This document shows, one piece after another, positions 1 through 34,352 of a DNA stretch of 64,000 nt (its first letter is position 1; each line of letters begins with the position of its first letter). A program made the translations under genes and the position numbers. This stretch comes from Hoplostethus atlanticus. Taxonomy: Eukaryota; Chordata; Actinopteri; Trachichthyiformes; Trachichthyidae. The DNA lies in assembly GCA_034670405.1 (NCBI GenBank), contig JAXDDX010000211.1, forward strand, positions 183,501 through 247,500, written 5' to 3'. The notes below the pieces were generated by a model. The model was not told where the DNA came from. It saw only the letters and a program-made list of their open reading frames with translations, and did not search any database.

Positions 1-939
<939 letters not shown>

Positions 940-1129
940 AAGGTCTCCAGCTTGCTGTTGCTCCATTACAATCTCCCAGTCCCCCCCCTGCTAGAAAAAC
1001 GAAGCTGAACACCAAAAAGGGTTTAATGGACACGTGATATTGGAACTCATTCCATTAATTCAGCACATTCCAATGAGCTACAAGAACTTCCTGCCTCGCT
1101 CACCTAAATCATAAAAACTTAAAAATAAA
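940..1129 (+). terminator. alpha-tubulin 3' UTR and poly(A) signal
   Basis: Short A/T-rich 3' UTR after the TAA stop. AATAAA lies at 1124-1129, followed by a T-rich stretch from about 1206. Cleavage probably falls within about 30 bases after the signal. Confidence 0.6.
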
Positions 1130-4100
1130 AACAACATCAAAGTCATCATTGTTTGTCTTGTGTTTCTTTGTCAATGTTGCAACAGGCAAAATCAGGTGAT
1201 GAGTATGCAGTCTTTTTTTCTTTTTTTTGGTTTTTTTAAAATATATAACTGGGTTAGTATGGCAAAACGATAGAAATTTGCAAAAAGTCAAAACTAACCA
1301 CTCTACATATTGCTTGCCCCAGTGGAAAACCTTAACAAGATCTAGTAATGCTATTGGCTTATAGTAAGTCAGGTGGAAAGAAATAGTAGTTTAGGCCATT
1401 TCATACAAAGGTGAAACTAACAGCCTTTCTGACTTAAATCTATGAGCGTTAAATCTAACTGCAGTGCATTGTGTCAGTGTTTGCTCTGCACGCAGCAAAG
1501 TCTAATCAAATGGCTGTAAATTGATGCTAGAGGGGGAAAATGGACTAATCCACTAAATGCTTTGGCTGCAACTTGATGAAACATGCATCATGCTTATGCA
1601 GGAGCTGATGTGGCCATAATCCTGGGCGTGGCCAGGCTCTGATGTCATGCTGTGATGTAGCTGGTGTCTAATTCGTTTCTAGGGTAAGCCTACTGGGAAA
1701 TGTGTGAGAAACACTTCTCGGTCAGGTCTCATGATCAACCGACACCACACAAAAGAGCCAAGCCCAGCTTCATTAATCACCTCATGGACTTGGTTTAAAG
1801 TGCCGAAAAGCACCATGGGGGGCAGGTAGAAAAGGTAAGGCCAGGCCTGGAAAACAACCTTCCCGTGCTTACGCCCTATGTCTTCTTTGTGCTTCTGTCA
1901 CACATGATTCTTGTAAGGTTACAGGCATATTTTCAATATGGTCAAACTCTTTAACTCTCAAGCAATCTAGGGGTTGAAGCTTCTTCTTGGACTCTTGATA
2001 AGATCAGCAGCTAAATGCCTAAATGATACCTGCTAGCTTTCTGGTGAAATTTCACTTTAATTGTATACTCTTGATACAGTAAATGAAAAATAAATGTGTG
2101 GAAAAGCAGAAGGCGCACAGTGATTGCAGCATAATTATGTATGTCCTGTGCTTTTATTTTGCTGACGTTTCAAGAGTCTACCTTCCATGACAAATATTCA
2201 TCTATCATCCAGCCTTTGGTTTAATTGCAAGTTTGAATGCCCCAGGTTTTGTTTTGGCCTCTAGCGCTTGGGGCTGAAGTAGCTACATCTACCAGGAGCC
2301 ATGCTTGATATTATGCTCTTAATCGGTTGAGGGGGGAAAAAAGATTTTGAACTAATTTTATATTTTTAAAAGGTTTTTGCACGATTGTCATTTAACAATA
2401 AACGATTTATTGTTCTATGGCTTCTATATGATATAGGATCAGATGAATAAACAACAGCCTGCAGCCTTACTACCTTTCCAAGACTGGGCTGTGTGCCTGT
2501 GATGATCTGCACTGAAATGTACATTTTAGTTACTGGTTGTAGAGCTGTTTCCAAATGTGAAAGAATAATGTCACAATCCTTGGAATAGTGGATTTGATGG
2601 ATCTGAGGAATTGAAACATTATTGCTATTGAAACCTATTTGAACATACGGCAACACAGGTTACACCTGATGAGGGTAAATCAGATAGTATAACCTTTTGG
2701 AAATGAATTCAAATTCAAGTGGCACTTGCTAGTTTTGGATGTGAAGAAAAAGGACTAATTGGACAAACAGCCCCCAGGCTGTGTGCAGTTTACTGACACC
2801 ACCTCACAGGACTTCTGGGTTTTGAAGAACAGTTACCTCTTGCTGACATAATGCACTGTGATACACAGATGCAAGAACTAAGATTAAACTTTGACACCTC
2901 ACTCTGTTTTAACCAATAGAGAGGCTGCATCCAGAGGACAGACTGAAAGCCCGGCTCAGAGGGCCAGTTCACATATGGTGCTGATCTTGTTGGTTCAAAC
3001 CCTTGTTTCGTCTCTTAACTTCTGATGTTTTTAAAGTCAACATCCAGAGGAGTAACTGAAAAAAATCAGAGCTCTAAGGACCCAAAGGACTCAGTGGCTC
3101 AGTGTGGATGCTGCCTGCGTTATGGCTGGAGTGTTTTTGGGTTCAAGACCCGGTTCAACTCATCATCTGTATACACTTTTCAAGGCAAACATCAAGAGAA
3201 AATAGTCAAAAGATCAGGGCCTCCTGTTCTGGACTTTTAGGTTCAAAACCAGTGTCCACACTCCAACTCAGTTTTGAAAGCCAACACCTAAAGGAAAGAC
3301 TGAAAAGTGCTCAGAGAGAAGTGTCAAATGTGAAGGGGACCTGGTGGTGTGACGCCATTGTTAACACAGACTCCAAATATCTCTGAAGATGTGCGGTGCC
3401 TAGTTCGACTCCCTCTTCCATCTTGGTAACTGGAGCACCAAAAAAAATGTCCCACTCAAATGCAGAGAGAGGCATAAGGAGGCAGAAGTGAAGTGGGATG
3501 AGAAGATGCATGTTGTCAGAGAACCCTGGTTCAAAATCCCATCTGCAGTCTTCATGTTGGGTCTGTCAGTCATGTGACCAGTTGGATAAATGAGACCATG
3601 AAGCTTGACATGTAAGACTGACAAATAGCTCAGTGAGTTAAGCACTGGCTTATACCATCAGTGATGTTGACTGTGGGTTCGATCCCTGATGAAGGTTAAA
3701 TGTTATTGATCAAGTCTAGTTTCCTATTGAAACTGATTGGTAAAGACGTTGGTACTGTTGCAGAGCCCACGGCAAAGAGTGGCCGTTCCTAAGAAAGACA
3801 ATAACCAGACACACTGTCTTAGTTGTCAGATATTTCGTTTAGTTACAGAACAGTTGTCCGACTAACGTTCTAGTTGGAAAAGTGAGTCCTTCCAGAATCT
3901 GCTCTCTTGGTGAATCTCGACGTCCCTTTGCCTCGCGGTGTTCCTCAGAACTACACACCTGATTCTCATCAAATAGGCAAATATTGATGAATGATCTACC
4001 AATCAGGATGAGGACCAATTCATCAATGCTCTACTTTTTTTTTTTTATCATGCTTCACTTTTTACAGCGTGCTTTACTTTTTACAGCGGGCTCTAGTGGC

Positions 4101-4600
4101 CAACTCGGTGTTTGCTCTCTCTTTCTTTGTCTCTGTCAAGGTCTCTCACCCACAGGAAAGTGAGGTTAAAAAATCTTGTATCTCTGCCATGTTATGAACT
4201 CCAATCACATTTCTAAGGACTAAAACATCATCAGATCTCACTACCAAGATGGAAAATTAATACATTTTATACAAGTGACACTCTGTCTGAATAGTGACTA
4301 ACAATGACTAATAATGACTCTTAACCAGCTGATCCACCAGGACTACTACTACTACTACTATTACTATTAATGCTACCTTAGACCGCTGAGCCACCAGGAC
4401 TCTCTTGTCTACAGTTCTAATGTAACGTCACATAATGTCTGGTAATGAAAACATGATGGACCAACAGATGCAGTAAAGTTGCATTAAATCACTTTGACTG
4501 GATTCCCTTCTCTCCTGTCTCAACCAAGTCTCCCTGCTGACTTGCTGGATGGGAGGAGCCTGACCTGAGTGATAGAGCTCTGATTGGTTCGCATTTAAGT
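1130..4600. other. gene-free intergenic stretch with degenerate repeat pieces
   Basis: No exon with family similarity was recognised. Holds worn tRNA-like fragments (for example a GCTCAGTG...GGGTTCAAGACC-type piece near 3090-3150 and another near 3630-3690), a short ACT-type run near 4342-4370, and one copy (about 3885-4010) of a module repeated inside the inverted repeat that follows. Human DNAJB2, which sits between TUBA4A and PTPRN, is not here. Confidence 0.5.
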
Positions 4601-5214
4601 GATGACAGGGGTGTAGGACGACCTGTCTGACAACCGCGACCCTGATGGTCGTCCACAATGTCCAGAGACCAGAGACTCAGGTTGTGGTTTACTGCTGAAG
4701 GATCAATGTACAATACAAAGCTGACCATGAAAGAGATTGTCTGTCTGGTTTCATGGTGAATGTTTCAACACAAATAGTAGTCTATGTCACAGTGGTTCCC
4801 AATCCGGTCCTCAAGTCCCGCCTGTCCTGCAGGTTTTAGCTCCACCTCTACTCAGACACACCTCAACCAATTAGAGGCTTTGTATTTTCCTGACACTGTA
4901 ATTGGTCAACGATAATAATACTATAGGATTTAGAATCGGTTCAGACGGGATTGGCTGAGCTGATCAAAATATTTGCATATTTGATGATTATCAGGTGTGT
5001 CGTTCTACCAGGGAGGAAAACCGCGAGGCAAAGAGACGTCACCATTTACCAAGAGACAAGCCTGACCCACCAGCCTCGGCTCTTGGTAATAGTGATGGGC
5101 AGACCAACTCTTTTAGCTGGATGGATTCTTTCGGGGCCGTCCGACAGGATGAATCCCTTCTGGATCGATTTGTCAATAAAAACAAATAAAAAGTGTCAAT
5201 ACAGTGTGGTAACA

Positions 5215-5290
5215 GCTAAGTCTGTGTGAGGATTGAACCCACAACCCTGAGACTGAGGCTCATCCTCTACTGACTGAGCTAATCAGACAC
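5215..5290 (-). repeat. tRNA-Lys-like relic (SINE head or pseudogene)
   Basis: On the minus strand the stretch carries a D-arm-like TAGCTCAGTCAGTAGAG, an anticodon-arm-like ATGAG...TCTCAGGG and a T-arm GTGGGTTCAATCCTCAC. The layout is close to tRNA-Lys, but the anticodon loop is altered and the acceptor stem pairs poorly. It is best read as a tRNA-derived repeat, not a working tRNA. It lies inside the inverted-repeat element. Confidence 0.4.
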
Positions 5291-5649
5291 AAGAATTACT
5301 TGGTTTTTCGTCCCTTTCAGACCAAGACATGCAGGGAAACATGACTACCACAACCATGTGAGACACAAGACAGACGGCATCTAAAACACCAAGTATCCCA
5401 CAGGTTGATGACAATGATATTTATACAATGATCTGCCAATAACAGAGTCAGTTGAACGTTAGGTCATGATCTGTGTCTTCATATAACCTGGCCTCTCTGG
5501 TTGAAGCCGTGGCACTGTGATTGTTCTGGCTGACTGATGGAGGAACTTGTGGACCACCAGGATATTTATGGGAAGTGGTGAACTAGGAATTGACTTTTTA
5601 GTGGAAACATTAAAATCCTAAACCCAAGGGGTCATAAAACATGACACAA

Positions 5650-5730
5650 ACATCCCTGGTGGGATTTGAACCCAGGAACTTATGCGTTACATGACAGGCA
5701 CCTTAGACCACTGAGCCACCAGGACTCACC
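5650..5730 (-). repeat. tRNA-derived SINE-like unit
   Basis: On the minus strand: TCCTGGTGGCTCAGTGGTCT, a variable middle, then CTGGGTTCAAATCCCACCAG. The A- and B-box-like blocks and the partly paired ends give a tRNA-like shape. A related CCACCAGGACT...GAGCCACCAGGACT piece lies at about 4335-4402, so the unit is dispersed locally. Confidence 0.45.
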
Positions 5731-8041
5731 TGTGTAACATCACATAATGTCTGACTATGAATCATGACTTATGAAGTGATTTCTGAACCATGTTTCCTGA
5801 GGAAAAGGGTGTAGTTCTCATGTCTCTCACCCACAGGAAAGACAGGTTAAAAAATCTTGTATCTCTGCTGTGAAATCCAGGGTCTTATTGGAACACCTGA
5901 TTATCATCAAATAAGCAAATATTGATGAATTGGTCCTCAGCTCGATTGGTAGATAATTCATAAATATTTGCCTATTTGATGAGAATCAGGTATGTAGTTC
6001 TGAGGAACACCGCGAGGCAAAGTGACGTCGAGATTCACCAAGGGAGCAGATTCTGGTCGGGTGTGGTGGTCAGGGTTGGATGGAGGGCGTTTAACTCACG
6101 GTTCAGTCTTTCCTTCAAGTGTCGGCTTTCAAAATGGACTTTGAACTTAAGAGGGCCTTGAAACCACAACCTTCTGAACTTCGCACAGCAGCTTTCCTCA
6201 TCATGTCACCAGGACCCTTAACAAGCCAGGACTCCTCCTCCGCTTTTCAATCTTTACTTCAGGTGTCTGCTTTCAAAATGGACTGTGAACTGAAGAGCAG
6301 CAATCAAGCCTTGAACCCACATGAAAGTTTACATACAAATAATAATATAAGATAATAATACATAATACAGTTAGGAGATGTAGAATTTGTACTTTGACTG
6401 GATTGGTAGAATAAATAAAATACACAAATAAATAGAAAATACAAATCTGTGCAGTTCATGAAAGATGTCGACTGTTTGGTTCGATGGAGGAAGTTTCCAT
6501 TTGAACAATTATATTAGTTTGATTGGTAGATCAGGAGTTCTCCTGGAAAGCCTACATTGCATGTATGCAAGTTTGTAAGGGGTACATAGTCCTGGAGCAT
6601 GAGGCTAGTGATGGCCCCTGTGAGAAAATAACACAAAAATGCGGCAGCTTTCATAAACAGTATTTTGAATAAAAATAATGTTCATCATAGGAATACACAT
6701 AGAGTTGCATAGCTTGTAAACTTGTAATAAATAGTTCACAATACATTCTTAGATATCTGCATTTGTGGTGTTGGACTGAATTAATGTCCTTGCTGCCTGT
6801 ATTAAAAAATCATTTCCATATTTGAAAAAGCTAAAATCTCATCATTCAAAACCTTTGAACTAACGTTACATGATAGAAACATGAGGTTTGGACCACTGAT
6901 TTTCAGAATAACTTCAGAGTACCCTCTATCAGTTAGATGTGTTTTACTGACTTTTAGAATGAAATTAGAAATACGTAAACGGACATCCTATAGACTAACT
7001 GTTAGCTAACGTTTAGCTAGTGGCTGTTGTTAACGGAAACATCCTCCCTGAAGTTTTAGGAAGTTTTAGTGTAACACTTACCGAAAGGTACAGCCACACT
7101 GACGGCTTTAAAATTAACCACCATAATTAAAAACAGTAAAAATCTGTAAAAAAAATAAATAAATAAAAAAAGTACAAGTTTTGATTGGACAGACATAGGC
7201 ATAAGCCCGCAGAAATGCACTAAAACGCACCACCGTCCACAGATTTTACACCATGTATCCAGAAAGCACCGTGAACCAAGAAGCGCTATCCATGGTGCTG
7301 AAATGTAACTGACTAGCAGGTTTTTATTTGAACTGAATAAAGCGCATTGAATTAATACCTTAATAATAATGAACAGCAGTGTATTTGTCTGGATGACAAA
7401 CCGAATCGATTCACTCACTTCAGACGGCCCGAAAGAATCGATTTAGTTAAAAGAGTCGGTCTTCCCATCACTATTACCAAGAGACCAGATTCTGGCGGGT
7501 CAGGCTTTTCTCTTGGTAAATCTTGACATCTCTTTGCCTCGTGGTTTTCCTCACTGGTAGAACTACACAGCTATTATCATCAAATCTAAGACTCGCAGAC
7601 CAGTAGTTCCCAACCCAGTCCTCCAAGTCTCCATCAAATCAGACTGTCAACATCTTTCATGGTCAGCTTTGTATTTTACATTGATACTTCACCAGTAAAC
7701 CACAACCTGAGTCTCTGGTCTCTGGACATTTTCTTATTTCTTATAATATCTTTTCATATATTTTAGTGTGAATTTCTCTATTTTATTTTGTATTCTTGAC
7801 CTTTGCAGTACTTACTTGTATTCTTGTTTTGTTTTTATTCTTCTCTTGAGTCTCTGGTCTCTGGACATTGTGGACGACTCTCAAGGTCGTGGTTGGCAGA
7901 CAGGTAGTCCTGTCTCACATCACATAGGAAAATACTATTAATCTGAACCGATCACACTGTCACCTGTCACTCCAGTAACTCCACAACAGGATCAAAGACA
8001 GAAGTCAAACTGAGTGATTGCAGCGCTTAAACACGAAAAGA

Positions 8042-8047
8042 TTTATT
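8042..8047 (-). terminator. ptprn: ptprn poly(A) signal
   Basis: AATAAA on the minus strand, about 1.2 kb downstream of the ptprn stop. A second candidate lies near 8105-8111. The intervening 8048-9228 stretch shows no other gene and is read as ptprn 3' UTR. Confidence 0.5.
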
Positions 8048-9228
8048 TAAGGTCTCACAGTTACAAAATAGCTTCTTTTTTTTCTTTTTACAGAGAATAG
8101 CATTTTTTATTCGTTTTTTTCTGACTTGCTTGAGGTATACGACAATAATTCAGTGACTTACAATTATCAGAATGGCACACACAGAGAAGGAAGGGAGTCG
8201 AATGCTCGTATTTTCTGCAGGTTAGTAAAATGGGGAAAGGGAGGAGGGGTTATTGAGCAGGATTTCAGATGTGTAAACAATCACGGTCTGGAGAGATTAC
8301 CCATAATTCAACATCATCCCTCACTTCCTAACAAGACGCTTTCCTGAACACCAGCATCAGAGTGATTCTGCTTCAATCTGCACTGACTGAAAGTGGAATG
8401 TTGTTGGTGGACTCTCAGGCTGGATTTCCACAGGAGGACCAAAATCTGACGTTTAATCTGTGGCTTTCCCTGCGTTCACGTGCTATCGGATATATATCGG
8501 GGGGAAAAAAACAATTTCCTGCTTGGAAATTTCACGGGAACCGCATTCAAAGTCGAAAAAAAATTGCTACTCAAGTTCCCGAGTTCTGACACAACAGAAA
8601 ATCCATAATTCAAGTATTATAAGTTTGTAGTTTGCTAGACAAACCATCATAACTAACATCTGTTTGAGAGGCGTTTGTTAAATTGGCTTGTTAAGCTGCA
8701 GGATGTTTGTTTATCGTGTGTCTTCCAGGTTTGATTTTCCGACAAAACACGTGAATGCAACGCTGTTTAGTAGTGGAAGTCCCGGATTTCGGACGTTCCC
8801 ACCCGCACGTGAACGCGCAGTTGGATCTGGTCTCTCATGTCACTTTTGAACGGGAGGATCAGGATCCACGTGGTTATTCCCGGTTCTCCCTGACAGTTGT
8901 GAGGAGATCGGATCTGCACCACAGAGTTAAACATCAGATCTTTGATGTCCGTCTAAATCCTGCCTAACGTTGCCAGAAAGTACTTTTTTTTGACATCACC
9001 ATTATTTTTCAAGGCATCACCCGATGGGGGAGAGAGAAGCACGAGGTCATTCGTCATCGTGATAAATCATCATCTTTGAGAGAGAAGGCGAGGTAAGATA
9101 CAGCTGATGATCTCAAGAAGATACCATTCTGAGTGCAAGGGGGTCGGTCCGTCGGTCGGTCAGTGTATCGTGAGGAGGGTGGGGTACCGGCAGGCAGGCA
9201 GGTCTGGATCGAACTGGTTTTACTGGTT

Positions 9229-32576
<23,348 letters not shown>

Positions 32577-32812
32577 GTTACATCCGCTGTGAAAAGACGC
32601 ACCAGGCTCTCCGTTTCACAAGCTCTCCATCCCTGGGAAGAGAGACTGTAGCGGCGGATCTCTCGGGTCTGGAGGATGCAAACGGCGCTGGCAGGGTGTG
32701 TGCGTGTGTGTGCGTGTGTGTAGGAGCGGTAGTGCGTGGAGGAGCGGGAGAGAGCGAGAGAGAGAGAGAGAGAAGAGGGTTGGATGGAAAACACGGGCCA
32801 CAAGAGGCGCCA
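32577..32812 (-). promoter_or_regulatory. ptprn: ptprn 5' UTR and proximal promoter region
   Basis: Stretch directly upstream (gene sense) of the ATG at 32574-32576. Contains a GA/CT-rich block (32736-32778) and a GT/GC-mixed stretch (32696-32722). No TATA box was seen. The transcription start could not be fixed. Confidence 0.4.
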
Positions 32813-33228
32813 CACTGCAAAAAATGTCCATCTTAATAAGTCAGTTAGTTTAATATTGAGTCTAAAAATGTTATTTTTCTTACATGAAAAAAAAAGATCT
32901 GCATACTTCAACTACTACTATTACTACAACTACTCCTAATAATAATACTACTACTACTACTGCTTCAACTTGACAAGAAATCTGAGCTACATCACTCTTT
33001 CTTCATAAAGGTTAGATTTTTTTTCTTGGTCTGCCTCATTCTGCCGTTCAAAACAGACACTCGTTTCTCGATTTTTCTTTTTTTTTTTTATTATTTTGTA
33101 TTATTTATTATGTCTCAAACAAGTGAAACTGCATTGGAAACTATCTCACCCTTATCTGACAGAATGCTTAACTTGTTTTGAGAAAAATAAGATTTCAAGA
33201 CTCGTGAAGATGGACATTCTTTGCAGCG
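32813..33228. mobile_element. MITE-like DNA transposon relic, about 416 bp
   Basis: Left end CACTGCAAAAAATGTCCATC and right end GATGGACATTCTTTGCAGCG are inverted repeats with a few mismatches. The interior is AT-rich with no reading frame of a transposase. A clear target-site duplication was not seen. The element lies just upstream of the ptprn promoter, between ptprn and dnpep. Confidence 0.65.
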
Positions 33229-33598
33229 GGGATGAGTCCAGAGTCCCGTCTCCGATTTCCTTGATGAAATTGCATCATGAAGTGGCCATGAATCTAAAGT
33301 ACCATCTCATTCTGCCAAAACTGTTTGGACACTTGGCAAGCAGCGACCCCGGCTACTTACACTGCATTATTAGAGGAACTGTAGAAGACCGTGGTGATAT
33401 TACAGTAGGCACCCCTCCAGAATGCAGAGCCATCAGGGCAAGTGCAATGATACCAACCAACCCCCCCTCCCCCCTTTTGCTTGAACAGCCTCCCACCAGC
33501 CCCTCAACTCGGCATCTGCTTTGTGTTGCCAAAGAGCAAGCGGCGACGGCATTGAAAGCTTGAACACAGGCCAACTCAGGGGAGTGAAAATTCAAGAT

Positions 33599-33604
33599 TT
33601 TATT
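33599..33604 (-). terminator. dnpep: dnpep poly(A) signal
   Basis: AATAAA on the minus strand about 385 bases past the dnpep stop; gives a 3' UTR of about 0.4 kb. The signal leaves about 1 kb to the ptprn start codon. Confidence 0.5.
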
Positions 33605-33986
33605 ATTTTCTAGACAATTTCAGCTCATAAGAAAGAGTAAGTGCTCGTGTGTGATTGCATGTGATGTTTGTTTGTGTGTGTGTGTGAGTGGGACGATGCT
33701 AGGGGAGGGATGCCATGTAGCCCACAACAGAGATGAAGTACATTCTTAAAAAAAACGCATATATGTGTGTCTGGTCTGGAACCTCTCAACATACAGTATG
33801 TCAATAACAGCACTCTTTGCCTCAATATGTGTTGAAACTAAGATACGGTCAAGAAATACAGACTTATTTTCAGCTGGACCACTGTGTACTTTTGAGTTTA
33901 TCCAAAGGGTTTATGAAAGGGTGTGTTGAAAAGTGTGATGAAAGTGACATTTTCAACACCGTGACGTCCATGCCGAGGCTGCAGCG

Positions 33987-34318
33987 CTAGTCCACGGTCA
34001 GCCGGCTCCTCACCACGGGGAACAGCTCAAAGAAACCCTGAAAGTTTAAGCAGACAGGAAACTGGTTCATAGTTTATCCCTAGTGATAAAAGATAGATGA
34101 GGGGGGGGGGGGAAATTAAGAAATTACAAATTTTTGCACGTGCAAAAAAAACCTCAAGGGGGATTATAAATAAAACTAAAGAAAAAACAAATTTAGATGG
34201 CGAGCAAAGACACAGAATAACAGAAACTAAATAAAAACAAAGCGAAGGGACATGAAAAATAAAGCTGATGAAGAAAATGAAATCATAGGGGAAATGAGTG
34301 AGTGTGATAGTGAGTGGG

Positions 34319-34352
<34 letters not shown>

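Larger units (their letters stand above)
4610..7920. repeat. 3.3-kb nested inverted-repeat element
   Basis: The left arm (about 4610-5165) reappears as an imperfect reverse complement in the right arm (about 7400-7920). Matching modules, from outside in: a GACGACC...GGTCGTCCACAATGTCC block (4615-4665 against 7855-7915); a block around GACCAGAGACTCAGG (4660-4740 against 7655-7730); a block with GAGGCAAAGAGACGTC and a Lys/Arg-free AT-rich lead (4970-5085 against 7480-7595); and an inner end reading TAGTGATGGG with GATTCTTTCGG (5091-5165 against 7400-7475). The interior has no transposase-like reading frame. TAGTGATGGG resembles hAT-type terminal repeats, which is inference. Two more copies of the third module sit at about 3885-4010 and 5940-6055, so several insertions are nested. 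Arms are diverged by eye to roughly 80-90% identity, so this is not a recent assembly duplication. Confidence 0.7.

Noticed and set aside
5215-5290. Functional tRNA-Lys gene
   Set aside because: Anticodon loop altered and acceptor stem poorly paired; better as a tRNA-derived relic.
1130-8040. Hidden gene (for example dnajb2) between tubulin and ptprn
   Set aside because: No J-domain motif (HPD) or other conserved exon was found on either strand; the stretch is repeats.
33096-33563. 155-codon plus-strand open frame between ptprn and dnpep
   Set aside because: It overlaps the MITE and the dnpep 3' UTR, shows no family similarity, no good start context and no splice-linked partner.
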